A stretch of DNA of 64,000 bases from Proteromonas lacertae (GCA_002245135.1 NGBS01000881.1:1-64000); one strand, 5' to 3'. Counted from the stretch's first letter, positions 31,001 through 47,000 are shown. Numbers and translations are program-made. Notes: a model not told the origin generated them from the letters alone.

Positions 31001-34000
31001 AAAGGTGTATTAGAAAATTCAACATTCTCTTTCAAAGAAGCTGAAATGAAGAAAAAATTAGAAAACTTGAATATCCATTTAGATGCGAATAGTGGTCGAT
31101 TATACACTCCTGATGATAGAATAATAAATGACATATTGAATGAAACTATAATAATAATAGTGCAAAGTATAAATGGAGAAGAAATAGAAACTGAGTTTAC
31201 CTTAACAATTTTGAAGTATTTATGTTTGTCTGATGATATTTGGGTGGAAAGTGAATATAATGAAACAGTTTGGTTAGAATGTGGAAATGGATGTGATGGT
31301 TATAAAAGTCGAAAATGTGAGTTAGAAAATGGAAAAGTGAAATGGGGTGAAATCGATTATAGTGGTTGTTTATATCCCAAATCAATCGAATATGATAATG
31401 TGACAAGTCATTATTTGAATCTAGGAGAATTAATTCCTAGAATCTTCTCTGTGAATAATAAAGATTTGACATTTATGATAATATCTGAAGATGAAGTATC
31501 TAAATTATTGAAAATCGATGAGAATAGTGGAATAATCCATGGAAATTTAACAACTGATATAAAATCCAAAGATTATGAAATCTTTGTGAATATAAGTGGA
31601 AATCATACGATAACAAGTTCTTTTATAATAAGTGTTGATATAATAATTCCAAATATTAGTTATATAAATGATAATTATAAAGGTGTAGTTGGTTTGAGTT
31701 TTGAAAGTGAATCTGGTATAATAGTTGGATATGAACCTCAATTATCAATATATCCTGATATTTCAACGATGAATGTTGGTTTATCATTTAATTCTTCGAA
31801 TGGTAAAATCAGTGGAAAAGCAAGTAAATCAATGAATGAGACCTTTATGATAACTTTAATAAGTGGTGATTTACCTTCATCTTCATTTGAAATGAAAATC
31901 TTGATTGAAGAATTTGAATATGAGATAATGGATAAGATATATAAAAGTGACAAATTATCCATATCTCCTAAAGGTGTATTAGAAAATTCAACATTCTCTT
32001 TCAAAGAAGCTGAAATGAAGAAAAAATTAGAAAACTTGAATATCCATTTAGATGCGAATAGTGGTCGATTATACACTCCTGATGATAGAATAATAAATGA
32101 CATATTGAATGAAACTATAATAATAATAGTGCAAAGTATAAATGGAGAAGAAATAGAAACTGAGTTTACTTTAAAAATTTTGAAGTATACATTCAATTAT
32201 ACTGATATAAAAGAAATATACCATAAAGGTGAATCATTAGAAATAAAACCAAATATCATATATGATAACGTAATGATATTCAAAATTAATAAGGATAGTA
32301 GTAATATTTTGAAAGTGTTAGGAATAGAATTAAATCCATATACAGGTGTTATATCAAGTAATGGAATACTAAGTGTAGTAGATAATCATATTTTAGTGAT
32401 GAATGTAATTCAAAGATTAATTGATGGTAAAGAATATGAAGCAGAAGTAATTCTTTATTTGTACTATCCAAGTCCACCAGAATTTGTATATGAGATGGAA
32501 GAAATGTATTATTATAAAGATAAAATCTATATATCTCCAAGTAATAGAAGTGAAAATTCAATATTTATGATTGATCCTTTGGAGATGGAAAATAAACTAA
32601 ATGATATAGGAATAAGTTTTAATAAAACAAATGGATTAATAAAAAGTGATAATATAACTGGTTATATTAATGAAACGTTTAGAATAATACAAAGCAATGA
32701 ATATGAACCAGAAAATAAAGAATATGCAATGAAACTGTTAGTCATTGATAGTCCAACAACAGAAGTAACAACAGAATTAACAACAGAAGTAACTACAGAA
32801 GTAACTAAAGAAGCAACAACAGAACCAACTACAACAACTGAGTTAATTGATGATTCATTTTATCAATTAATAACTTCAGATTTTGAAATGATTATATTGA
32901 ATAGATCTTATACAATTGATATGAAATATTGGATAATTCCTAATACCACAAAATGGAACATATTAGAAGGTAGAAATGAAAAAACAGCAATTATATTGGA
33001 ATGTAGAAATTCATATGATATTAGATTATTCAATGAATTGAACAGTAAAGTATTGAAACATTTGAGATTTATAATAAAGATGAAAGGAGATGATAATATA
33101 TCAAATCAATTATCAATAAAATCAAAATCAATATTTGGATCAATAAAAAACAGTTACTTGTATGATATAGAAATAAAAATAGAAAATGATATAACAATAG
33201 AAGTAGATAATAATAGAATAAATGGATTATTATTTGATTCTTTAACTGCCACAACATTATTACATGTTGGAATAGTAAGTAAGAAATCAGTGACAATAAA
33301 TGTAAAGCTTCATAATATAGTATTTGGTTTAATAAGTGGGAAGATTGATAATAGTTTAAATAATAATAGAATAATTAGTGGAATATATGTAAAATTGAAT
33401 AAATATACAATTGAATCTTCAAATGACAATTTAAAGAGTGGTGTATTATTTGGTGAAGTGAATAATATAATATCATCATATAGTTTTATTGATATAAATT
33501 GTATGAATATGAATATAAAGAATGGAATTAATAGTTTAATGATTGGTAATAGTATTGATAATACACTTGAAATAATAAGGAATTTTGTGGTTATAAGAAG
33601 TTTTTTTAATGTGAATGGTTATATAGATTTAGAATTTGGTGTATATAGTGGAAATAGAAGTGTTAAAATAAATGAATGTTTTAGTGATATTAAAGTAGGA
33701 TATATTGAAGGATCAACAATATCATCATCACTAATAATGAATATAAATGGAAAAGAAACAATTAATAGTTATAATTATATTCACATAACCAAAGCAATTC
33801 ATGGCAATGTAAAATTGTATTTAATATCTAAAGATTCTGTTTCATCAATTATTAATACATTTATATCAATAAGTTTATCAGATGGTGTTAGAATAGCTAA
33901 AGATATTATTCAAACAGTCGAAAATAGTGATTCTAATACTATAAAGAATGTTTATATTGAAAAATCAAAAACAGTGAATATAAAGAGTGGAGATGAGAGA

Positions 34001-37000
34001 ATAATTCTATTTAATGACAATGAAAGTGATATAAAAGAAAAACCATATAAATATATGAATGGATTTCATTCAAATAAAGATAGATCTAAGTTATCTTATT
34101 CTAAAATGCCAAAATATGATGAAAGTAAAATAATTGATGAATATAGAATATTGGAGAATGTTGATATTCGATTTGATGATAATAATTATCCATACTATTT
34201 CAAATCAAACGATATATTCTATTTTAATGATATTCCCTTATCAAAATTATACAAACAAAACATTAATGTTGATGGCTATAGTTTATATTTATTATCAAAA
34301 GAAAACAAAAATGAAATATCAATTGATTATTCATCATCTTGTTTAAATGTAAATAAATCTCCATATGTAGTAGATGTAGGTAAATTACAATCAATTAAAA
34401 TGAAATTATCAAATGATTGTTTAACTCAATTCTATAATCATTTTGAATTAAATATAAAATCTAGCAATAAAATAATAACAATTTCAATTAATGTAATTAA
34501 TACAGAAAAAGATCCAATAATGAAAATAGAACCAGAAGGAATAATTAAAGAAAACTCTTACTTATATTTATTATTTGATGATATTACTTGTGAATGTGAA
34601 TTAAAAGGTTATTCTTCAATAATGTCTATGAGAAATGTGGAGATAAATAATGAAATAAATGATACTTATAGTAAAGTAGAAATATCAATAAGTAGAATAT
34701 CAACAATAGAAGCATATTATAATACAACAGAAGAAATATGTATGAGATATTATTTCAATGGCTATGTTGAATCGAAAGATAAATGTATGGAATTTACAAT
34801 AACAATAGAACATAAATTCCAACCTACTATTCCTCCACCTCCTTTAATATCAGTTGATTTACCATCTTATCATGTTGAAGTAAATATAGAAATAAACAAA
34901 ATTATACCTGATTCAATCTATACAGTAGAAAATGTGAATAAAGAAGCAAAAGAGTTGAATTTCAAACCATCAATAAAGAATCATATAAAAATCGAAAATG
35001 CAATAACAAAGAATAAGCAAAATGATGTAAATACACTTCCATATGCTTCAGAATCAACAACTAAAGAATTCTTAGATTCAATTAAAGATATAAGAAATGA
35101 TATTATATCATTTACACCAATCTCATTCAATAAAAATGGAGAAATATGAGATACCAATTGAAAGTGGGAAGAGAATCGATTTTGGTAATAACAAATTGAA
35201 TTTACATTTTTCTTTATTTAATAATAGAAGAAGATTATTGAATGAAGAGAATGACAAATCATATTCAATGAGATTATTTGGTGATTTGAATAATGTAACA
35301 ATTGAAAATGTTGAAATTAATATTTATATGAAAGGAAATGGAAATGAAATAGTAATAAGAGAATGTGGAATATTTGGTTCATTAAATAATTCCACATTGA
35401 AGAATATAAAACTAAAATTCTTTAATAATATTCGATTTGATTGTAATGTCAATTCAACAGTGAATGGATTAATCAGTGATAAAAGTGAGAATGTGATATT
35501 TGAGAATGTTGAGATAGACTTTTATAAAGACAATATAAGAACAATGGCAATAGAAAATAAAGATTCAAATATATTTGGAATGATTGTTGGTGAAGGAAGT
35601 AATACTAGAATAATCAATTGTAATGTATTTGGTGATATAATGACAGTAATAAATAATGGAAATAATACCAAAGACAATAGTAGTATATTTGGTGGATTGA
35701 TAGGAAAATGTAATGATAATTGTGAAATAAGTAAATCTTATATCCAAGTGAATAATATTTTGTTATATCAAAGTATGACATTTGGTGGTTTAATTGGTTC
35801 ATTGAATGATGAAAGTGAGATGAAAGTAAGTAATTCATTTGTTTATATAGAAAGTGGTTTAAGAATTGGAGTGGATAAAAACCAAAAAGAGTTTGTATAT
35901 GGAAGTTTTATTGGTGATACAAACAAATGTAAAGAAGTGAATATTGACAATAGTTGGGCAATTTTCATAACAATGGGTATAGAGATAAACACAACAACAA
36001 CCAATTTTGGTGGAATGATAGGAAGAATAGGTGAAATAGACAAAGAAAATACAATAATCATAACAAATTCTTCAATGCAAATGCCAATTGGTCATAACAC
36101 ATTCATATTTAGAAAGGAAAATGATGAAATTGAAAAATCACCAAACATTGGTTTTATATTTGGAACAAATATAACCAAACTTGAATCATATAGGTTAGAT
36201 CATACAATGGCTTATGTAGAATCATGTAATCCAAATTCTAATTGTATATCTCCTCAAATGTATTATCAAGCAACTGCACAATATCCAACTTCATCAGGAA
36301 GAATATTAACTCCAACAGATAGTAATTATTGTAGTGGTTCTGGAGCATTAATAGTTAATTCAATATTTGGTAGTCTTGAAGCTCAAGGAAATAATTTCTG
36401 TAATTCTTTTGGTAAAACAACTTGTGAAGGATATAATGGAATATGTTATGATGCAACATCATATAGTCCATGTAAATTACCAAAAGAAAAAGTTGATTTG
36501 GTATTAAATAGAGATAGAATGAAATCTCCAACAAGTAGAAAATTATGTCCGAATGATTGTAATTCTAATGGAGTTTGTGTATATGGAGAATGTCGATGTT
36601 TTCCAGGTTTTACTTCATTTGATTGTAGATTAAGAACATGTCCATATGGAAGTCCAATTTCTAATCCATCAAATGAATATGAGAAAGAAAAAAGAGTGAA
36701 TTATGAATGTTCAAATCAAGGAAGATGTAATAGAGAGAATGGATTATGTGAATGTTTTAATGGATTTGAAGGAAATGCTTGTCAAAGAACAAAATGTCCA
36801 AATGAATGTTCAAATCATGGAATTTGTATGACGGTAAGTGAAGCTGAATTAAAGAAAGAGAATGATAATTATGATATAAACTACTTAAAGAAATATGAAA
36901 AATGGGATAAAGAATCAATTCAAGTATGTGTTTGTGATAAAGAATATTATGGGGTTGATTGTTCAATTCGAAAATGTCCTTATGGTTATTTAGGTGATAG

Positions 37001-37508
37001 TGAATGTGATTCTTATTCTCAAAGTGAAATAACAATTACATATAAACCACAATCATCTCAAGGAATAGGAAGTAATGATAAAATCTATGTGAAATATACA
37101 GATCCATTTGGTAGAACATGGTTTACAAAGAGTTTTAGAATAAATTCAAAAGAAGAATGGTTAGATGCTTTAGGATCATTACCTCCAGGTGTTATATCAA
37201 TAGAAGATATAACAATTGAAAATAATCAGTTAAGAATTACAATTACATTTTCAAAACATCAAACTGGAAGACAATATCCATTAGAAATAATCGGAAGTAA
37301 AGAAATGAAAGAAATTCATGAATTGAAAGATAAAAAGGATAGTAATATTCTTGACATCGAGAAAGGTGATTTGAAATATGAAATGGATTATACTCAAAGA
37401 TCTTCAGAATGTAGTAATAATGGAATTTGTGATACAAAGAGTGGAATATGTAATTGTTTTGATGGATTTAGAGGAATTGCTTGTTCGGAAGTTGATACAA
37501 CATACTAA
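25061..37508 (+). CDS. Giant secreted modular protein 1 (putative-Ig, lectin-like, beta-helix and EGF-like modules), several frameshifts
   Basis: ATG 25061 encodes a signal peptide (MKLVLILGLLSILC). The frame shifts once near 25108 and several times at 26000-26890, then runs open to 35147 and, after one more shift, to 37508, totalling about 4,100 codons. It begins with putative-Ig repeats (LPNGLSLSQ, LPLGLEFDPVTGYISG). A lectin-like domain (about 27850-28250: YKYRFAV, YAGGIAVYINEHFVY) and Cys modules of the form W...CGNGCDGYKSR follow. Three copies of a 323-residue unit, a Thr/Glu linker (about 32750-32850) and beta-helix-like GGLIG segments (33.2-36.1 kb) come next. Four EGF-like repeats close it (CNSNGVCVYGECRCFPGF; CSNNGICDTKSGICNCF). 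No C-terminal membrane helix is seen. It is likely secreted or matrix/adhesion-related. It converges with its relative at 38087-58584. Confidence 0.8.
29411..32190 (+). repeat. 969-bp (323-residue) tandem repeat, about 2.9 copies
   Basis: Copies start at 29411, 30380 and 31349, each 969 bp apart; the last diverges after about 32170. By eye they look identical or nearly so at the nucleotide level, including silent positions, so amplification or gene conversion is recent. Each unit is a putative-Ig pair plus one Cys module. An in-frame unit lets the protein change length without losing its frame. Confidence 0.95.
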
Positions 37509-37738
37509 TTAGTATAATTTTATAATATTTAGTAAATCTACATTAATCAAGATAATCATTGCTTAAATATTAAACATTATATTTTATATACTAATAATAT
37601 TAATATTATTTTTGTGTGTTTTGGATTTATTAAAATAATAATTGCTCATTAATCATCATTAAGTATGAGATATTAGTTGTTTATAAGAAAATATTAAAGA
37701 GAGAGTGATATATAAAAAAAAGAGTGAAAGAATAATCA

Positions 37739-37852
37739 GAATCGCTCATATCTACAATAAAGCACCACATCCCATCAGAAACTGCGAAGTTAAGATTGTA
37801 CGAGCTATAACAGTACAGTGGGGGACTCTGTGGGAAGTCATAGTAACGATTC
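37739..37852 (+). rRNA. 5S ribosomal RNA
   Basis: Conserved 5S blocks appear in order: AAAGCACC, ATCCCATCAGAA, GCGAAGTTAAG, the loop E/helix IV region (CAGTACAGTGGGGGACTC) and TGTGGGAAGTC. The two ends pair (GAATCG with CGATTC) to make helix I. The internal promoter (box A in GAAGTTAAG and box C near GGGGGAC) is in place, and a T-rich stretch follows (TTCTTTTTGCTTC). Length is about 114 nt, slightly short for the family. Some positions are AT-drifted. It stands alone between two convergent giant genes, so it is either one of many dispersed 5S genes or an isolated copy. Confidence 0.93.
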
Positions 37853-38086
37853 TTGTTATTCTTTTTGCTTCTTTCTTTCTTTTTCCTTTTATTATGATGC
37901 GGAGCAGATATAGAAACAATAAAATAACACAAACAAATTGAATCAAACTCAATCGAAAATTAATTTGATAAGATTATAAAATAGAATGTACATATAAAAA
38001 GTTCCATAATATGACTATTGAATAAGTAATCAATAAAAAAAATCATAATGAAATTAATTATTTATATATTACTATTTTATTATAAT

Positions 38087-41000
38087 TTACTTCTTTTCAC
38101 CTTCATTTTCTTTCTTCATTTTCTTTATTTGAAGATATTTCAATACTCCATATACTGATAATAAAATAATAAAGAGCAATCCAAATATTACACAATATGT
38201 AACTATAATCGTTGTTTGAGAATCACCATCATCCACATTATAATCTATATGTCGATTAATAATCTTCAAATTTGTAAAATCAAGATCTTCTACTTTAGAT
38301 TTTATTTTATTTTGAAATAGGGAGTATTAATTATTGTAGATATTGTTGTTATATTATTTGGAGCAGTTTCAACGTTTAATATCCACCTAAATGTCATTTC
38401 TATTGTTATATTATCATTCTTCAATCTAAATGATTCGATTATTATATCTCTTGATGATTCACCTAAAATACTTGAAAGTGTTGTTATAATTACTCTTTGC
38501 ATTGTTGGTGTAAAATCAAATAATCTAATTTCATCTGTATTATTATTATCTTCTAATGATCTTGTCTCATTATATAATATATCTAAGGATATTGTCGTAT
38601 AAATATATGCTTGTTCAGAACTTAATGATATATTTGTTGATAAACAATCTAAATCATTTACAGGTCCCCATTCTGCAGTTATGTCATTTCCATCTACTAC
38701 TCCTAAACATTTTCTTGTCATTGTGCCATATTTATCTTTACCACAGCTTAAGGTCATTTCTTCATCCATTCTTGTCTTAGGCCATTCTTTATCACTTTCA
38801 CATTCATAATAATTGATATTTAATGTTATTATTGTTGATACAACACCTTTACTATTTCTACCATTAATTGTATGAGTTGATTTACCTATTATCAGCGCTG
38901 AACCAGAAATAATTCCTGTTGATTTTGATAATGCCAATCCATCAGGTAAAGCTGGTACAACTGAATATTCTTCAATAATACCATACACAGAAGGCATTAT
39001 TCCACTTATCGGTTGTTTATAATATATTTCATTAGGAATTGAATAGATCAAATCTTTTGGTTCAACCAATTCACATTTATCTATAATTTTACTCCATTCT
39101 GGTGTTGTTTTATCTATACATTGTCTTATATAATATCCACTATAATACACAGGACATGATATATTCACCCACATACCTGGTGAAGTTAATGGCCAATCAT
39201 CATCGTTTAAACAATATCTATCTTCTATTGATAAATAAATTGTTGTATTTGTTTTACCAGCTGGATTTGAACCAATTATTACTAATTTTAATTCTTCTAA
39301 TGTTGTACTTTCTGCAATTCCACTTAATATTCCAGTTTCCTCATCTAATAACAAACCATCAGGTAATGAATCAGTAGTAAAACTTGTAATTATTCCTGTA
39401 TAACTTGGCTTAGATGTTTCATAACTTCTACCTATATAGAATGTATAATGATCTGGTTCATATAATAAATAACTTGGTTCTGAGACTAGTGTGATGGTAA
39501 AATAAATATTAGTAGAGCCTAACCTATTTTTTGCAATGATTAAAAATGGAATTGAATAGATAATCTTATCAGATTTACCAGATATTTCGCCTGTCTTATC
39601 ATTAAAACTTATACCATCTGGTAAAGTAGGTTTAATGAAATATTCTTCTATATAATTATCTGTTGTTGGTGTAAAAGACATAGAAGTATTAATAAACCAA
39701 GTAATATCATCTAATTTACCTTCAGTTGGTTCTCCATTTACACATATGGTAATTGTTTGTGTAACATTGCCTGCCGTATTGTTCAAATATATCTCATAAT
39801 CAACACAATGAGTTACTATCGATGTTATACCAACAATTTCATAATTTGAATTAATCTCAATACCATCAGGAAGATTTGGTGTAATTTTAATATCAGCAAT
39901 GAATTGAATTGACTTTTCTTTGGGTTTTATTTCTACTGAATATCCTACAAAGGCTTGTGTCTGCAAATCATATGATAATTTAGATGGGGGTAAAATATCG
40001 CAACTCTTTTGAATAACATCATTTTCCCATATTTTATTATTTCCACATTTCTTAGATGCAACTTCTACATAACCATTTTCACAATTACCTTTACCTCGAT
40101 TTCTTAATAGTATTTCTTGTCCTTTATATACTTTAGGTAATTCATAAGTATCTTCACACCATTCATTGGAACTATAAATTAAATCTATTGAAACAGGAGA
40201 TATAACATTGTCACTATCACATTCAAGGATTTGTAAGATATAATTATTATAGAATTTGTTATTATTCTCCACATAGAATGAACCAGATATATTTGGTTGA
40301 AAATTACTATCTATATCAGCAATTAAATCAATATCGCCATCAACATTCAAATCATTTCTTCCATATAACTTGAAATGATTTATTCCTGTGGATTTGCTTA
40401 TATTATCACTATTGAATCTTATTAAATTCACTATTACTGATGGAGAATATGTTATATAGTGGAACATCATATCTACTTTACATTTGAGTGTATTAATACT
40501 CACATTACTATCATTATCATCATTATCATCATCAGGATTAATTCTTAATATTGGTACTAATTCATGATATACATATTCATTTTTATCATTTGATAAATCA
40601 GCTACATTAATAATCATATCAAATATTAATATTTCTGTTGTTCTTTCTTGTGATTTGTGTAATTCTACTGCTATTATATTCTGATTATTGTTCAAATATT
40701 GATTATTAAGATAAATATCATGTTTTGATAAATCTGATTTACTTTCAGCAAAATCTGTATAATGCCAGTAACCACTATCTATCATATTATATCTATATAT
40801 TAATCTTCCATTCAAATAAACTACAACACCATCATCACAATACAATCTTATATACAATCCACCAATCTTATCTTTATCATTTATTGTAAATGATTTTCTA
40901 AAGTAACTTGTTATTTGAGAATTTGTAAAGTATGGTGATTTTTGTTTTATCCATGTACTACTACCATCATTTACTTTCTTCATCCATGAACTATCAGCAG

Positions 41001-44000
41001 TTGCAATATCACTAGTTGAATATTCCCATTCTTCAAATCGATGTAATACTGATGGTGATATTATTATAGTATTTTTTGATTTTATTGAATAAGTTCCATA
41101 TACTGATAAAGAATCATATGAATTAAATAATTGTACATATGATTTCATATTCCAGACATTATTACTATCAGATAGTGTAATAATTTTACTCATTATTAAC
41201 TTATACTTCTTATTTATATCAAAACAAATAACGGGTAAACTATCAACCACATTATCATATAACAATGTATTATCATTATTTTCCACAATTTTAAACAATT
41301 CAGATTGTGATATATGGCTATATATTTCTATTTGTTCTTTAGTAACTGAATCTGAACATTTATTGCATTTGGACATATCAATATTTGAATCCCATTCACC
41401 ACTGTTTGTTAAATCATTAAATCTACATTCCCTTGTCAATAACCCACTTCTTGCTATTAATAAATCTGAACATGGAATATATGCTTTCTTACCAACTATA
41501 GTTTCATTCCATATCTCATCTTTTGCACATTTTATACTATTGAAACTATATTGTATATTAAATCCAGCAATTGTTAATGATTTTTCATTTTCACATTTTA
41601 TAAATGTTATATTCAATTTCTTTGACAGTATTAATGTAGGCATATTAATATTATGATTCATCCTTTCATCAATATAATACTTTTGAGATTCAAATAACAA
41701 TTTATCTTCTGCTTCTTCTTTGTCAGTTATTTGTATGTGACAATAACCAGCTATTGTTGGACCTGATATAATTTCTAAAGTGTTAAAATATTGTGAATTT
41801 GGATATTCTAACATAAAACTAAATGGAAATGATTCAACTAAGTGATATGTTTCTTCATTATTATCGCTAAAATCATCATTTATAAGTGTATAAGACGGTA
41901 TAATACTCAGTTCATTATTATCATCACTTTTAAAGATAACTTCTAATCCAAATTGAATATAATCTGATATTTTTGATTCCTTATGAAATTCAATTGCTAT
42001 AGTATTCTGATTTTGGAATATTAAATTTGGATTTATTGAGAATATTTTATTCTCTGATGGATAACTATCTGTTGATGATAATGTATCATATTTTACAGTT
42101 GAAGGATCAACACCATAAGAACCAACTAATTCACCATTGAAATATATTATATAACCACCAATTGATAATACACTAAACTGCAAACTCTTTATTCTTTTGA
42201 ATGTTAAATTAATGGTCTTTCTAAAATATATGGTAGTTTTTGTTGATGAAATGGATGATATAATACCATTACTCCATGCTGTATCTGTATAAGTAGGTTT
42301 ATACCAATTTGAATCACTTGATAAATCGACTGTATCAATATACTTCCATGTTGAACTTACACTTTCTATTGGTATTTTGATATGATGAACTTTTGAAGAT
42401 CCTTTTGATAATGAACCTCTAAACAATACAAAACCACTTAATGTTTGTAGTTCTATATAACTACCATCACTCCAACCATTATTTCCACTATCTTTTAACT
42501 CTACAGTTTTATCACTTGTAGATGAAGAAACACATATACTTCTCTTTACTACTTTATCATAATCATTTGCTACTGATTTTATTTCCATTGAATCAATTAT
42601 TACACTTTCTTCTTCAGATTTTATTCCATTATATTTTATAACATAAATATATTTTTCTGATGATGAACATGTTTTACATTCTGTAGACTGTATTACATCC
42701 CATGTTGAAACAGACGAAGCTGATTTACAGTCTCTATATTGATTATTCTCTCTATCTTTAAATCCAATTATACAAGACAAAGTTGCTTTAGAATCTACTG
42801 GAGTTGTAGGCCAATAATTCTCATAAATACATGCATTATCAGTAGTAAATACAATCAATGATATTAATGAAATCGAAACTTTGTCATCTTTACAATTATA
42901 AAACGCAAATCTAAACATATTACTATATATCGGAGTATCAATAAAATAACTAACTTCCTTTGATGATGTATATTTAAAACTTGTCACTCTATGTACAACT
43001 GTATATTGATTATTCTCACTATCATATGCTTCAACTTCCCAATCTGTTGGGTAATGATTCTCATCATTGCCTAATATAAGAGTATAATAATTAATTGGTT
43101 CTAATATGGTTGAATAGAATGTATATAATATTGGAATTTGACATGAATATTCATATATTCTACTTTGAGTTATATATGGATTGAATAGAGCAGATTGTTG
43201 ACTTGTTCCTGTCAAACTTCGAATTGATTTAGATGGTCCATAAACAAAGTCTATTATATAATCAAATCCTGTGTATTGTGAACCACTACTTACTTTATGA
43301 TATTCAACTGCAATTACATTTTTATTATTTTTATGTAAATATGTTAATGGTATTGAAAATGATAATGTAAATGGGAATGTTGATGTGGTTGATTCTGTAG
43401 CTGCAGTTGAACTAATTACTCCATTTGCAGGTAAATTTTCTCTTTTCAATTCTTTTCCATTTACATAAAATATAAACCCTTCATTATAATATACTTCTAT
43501 TATTACATTGTACAAATTATCGAAGTTCTCAATATCAAATTTGTATCTAAAATAAGTCGTAACTTCAGAGTTTAAACAATTTGGGAAATGACAATTTGAC
43601 CAACTATTATCATCATAATTCAAATCAATCCAATTGTTATTAGATGGATCAGTTATATAATATTTCATATCTTGATTTAATCCAACAAATGGTGTTTTAA
43701 ATTCCACAGTTTGTTTTTCATTCATTTGTAATTCGAAGAGTGAAGATATGAATGGAAAATCACCAACTGTTGTTAATTTCACAGTAATATTTTGTTTTAT
43801 ACTTGAAGTAAATGAAACTTTTATATTTTTATTAATTGGGAAACAAATTTCTTGAATAATTGTATTAGATTCTTTTTCTACGTTATTCAATAGATTTTCA
43901 ATATTATTATAATTATTTTCATTCATATTTAATGTCAATTTACTACAATCACTTGTACAAGGTAACTAAATTATATAATTTAATAGTATTATCAAAATCA

Positions 44001-47000
44001 CTACACAATCTACACTTACTATAATCAATTTCACCCCATTTAATCTCATTATTATTATCATCTAAACACTTCCTTGTTTGTTCTCCTTCTCTATTGTATA
44101 AACCATAACTACATGGTAAATTAACACTACTTCCTGAAGCTGTATTATGCCAGATATTATCCTGTAAACAAATTGATTTACTTGAAACAATATTATACAT
44201 TATATCTGAAACAGAAATTTTATTACCACCACAACTGTTAATTGAGAATATCAGTGAATTTGTAAATACAGTTTGTGATAATAAAAATGTATTTTCTGAA
44301 GTTGCACTTAATGCGTAATTATTCTGAGAATCATAAACAACACCATTGACATCATATACTGTCCAACTATTGAAATTGAAATTATCACCTCTAATTGTAT
44401 AACCATATACATGTCTAGGCAAATTATTATCAAATATTGATGTTATTTCTACACTTATTCTACATGTAGTTGTATAGATTGTATCTATTCTTGAATCAGT
44501 GGCTGATGATGGATTACCAGTGGTTGTATAATAATGTAATGACTCAGATTCATCCAATAGTGTTTGAATATCAAATAATAAATAATCGCTATAACTATTC
44601 TTACATTTATAGTATATTATATTGATTTTGTTTTTTCCATCTAATATGTAAGTGAATGGAACATTGATATAAAAGACTTTTAGTTCATTAAAATGAGCAG
44701 CAGCATAAGTTTCAGTTGTTTCTATATTTTGATTTATTAATAAATATTGATTGATATATAATGAAAAACCTTCATAATAATATATTTCCAACAACAAATT
44801 GTGATTCTTTTGGATATCAATATCTATTATTTTAGTTAAGTATACTTTATTCTTTACTGATTTAATTGTGTCAAAAACACCTTCATTCCAGGTTGATATA
44901 TCATATGATGGATTTAACCAGTTGGCTTGATCTGGCACACTATCAGAATATTTCCATTTCACATCATTTATTGATGTTGGTAATTTGAATGTCTCTAATT
45001 TATTATTCTTACCATCATAACTTGATGTTATTATTATTAATCCTCCAATTGTCTCAAACTGTAATATTGTTCCTTCATTCCATCCTTTGTCTGTTGGCTC
45101 AGTCACATGATCAATTGTTATTAGTGCTGCCTTGTCACTTATACATAAATAATTGAACAAATTAGTCTCTGAATTATACATAGATGATGCAAATAACACA
45201 TTATCATTTTGTTTCAACACAAATCCATTCTTTATAGTTGATTCTGTTACATTAAACCAATAATATATCTTCATTTGACTATTACTGCAAATATTACATT
45301 CACTGTTATCAACACTTTCCCACTCTCCGTTTGAATTACAAGTTCTACTTTGATATCCACTTCTATTAGACAAACCTGAAAAACAACTACGATATTGTTT
45401 TGAATTAGCAACTGTACTACTCCAAATACCATCATCTTTACACGTCTTAACTGTATCTGCATATGAATAATAGATAATATCTAAATTGAGATATTTGTTT
45501 GTATAATTACTAAAAATTAAATTGAATTTATCACTTCTAAATGTGTTTTTGATTAGCAAATTACTAGTTTCTCCTGCTGGAATATAAACTGAATAAAATA
45601 TCATAATAGTTTCATTTACTCTTTCATTCTCTTTATTCACTTGAATCAATGGAATAAGAATTGGTTCTGAGTTAGTATTTTTAATTCTCACCTCTTGAAC
45701 TCTATATTCATGAATCAATTCTTCACTTATCTTGTAATTCAAATCCTCAATACTACTCTTTCGACTTTTTATTGAAATTTCTTCTTCCTTCACTATAATA
45801 TCACCATAAACTGACAATGTAAAACTAACAGCAGAATAAGTAGAAGGTCTATCTTTACCTTTGTGATATTCTACAGCAATATAATTAGTACCAACTACTA
45901 CATATTTATCTGGATTTAATTCTATATACTCTGATATTGGTAGTTGAGAAATTTTATCTGCATAAGTAGTAGAGGTTATTTCATCATTTATTACATCAAT
46001 ACTATTACTAATACTTATTGGATTTGAAGGATTTGGTGGTGATGGTGCGTTTATATCAAGTGCTTCTCTGAAATGCCGTTTTACAATCTCCTTACCATTT
46101 AAATAAATAATTACACCATCAGTATATGAATAATCAATAGCAAAATATCCTAAATTATGGATAGATTGAATATTAAATGTCTTGATGAAATAAGTTGTGA
46201 TTGAAATACCACTTGTTATTGTTAGTAAATTATTCACATTTTTCCAATTACTTAATCCTTCATTTTTGAACCAATTACTATTACTTGATATATCATCAGT
46301 AGTATATTTCCATGTTGTTATTTGTGGAACAATTGGAGTTGATAATATAAAAGTCTGTCTTGTAATATCTTTATTCAACTTTCTAAATGCCAATAACATT
46401 TCAGTATTGAATGGTGTAATAGTAAATAAAGAATTATCACTCCATCCATTACCTGATGATAATAAATCATATGTGTAAGAATTACCTGTTTTTATACACA
46501 ATGTATATGAATAATCATTCATAGTATAAATAATATTACCATTCATTGATAAAGAATAAGTCTCTTCATCTACTGAACTGTTTCCTAATTTCTGGATATA
46601 TATTCTTGTCTCATCTTGTTGACATACTTTACATTCACTAAAATCACTTGAAGTAAATGTATTTCCTTGACAAGTCACTTTCTCTGTACCTGTTCTATAT
46701 AATAATGAAGTGGAACAAGGTGATTGTAATATTGAACCAGATAATGCAGCTTCCCATTTACCTGTTGCTTGACAAGTACCGCTCATTTCAGCATTATAGA
46801 ATGATATTTCATTTATTGATATTAATGTATCTATACATTTTGTGATTGTTATTATTACATTACCATAATCACCAGGATTATCTAATATAAATTCATAATA
46901 ACCACCTTCACTTAATGCATATTGATTCTTTGTGTCTAACACAGCAATTGATCCATCATTTAATTCAGAAGTAAATTCCCATGAATTAAAGCCAGGTGAT

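Noticed and set aside
29609-31741. Repeated antisense ORFs of 64, 121 and 69 aa at 969-bp spacing
   Set aside because: These are shadows of the tandem repeat in giant gene 1.
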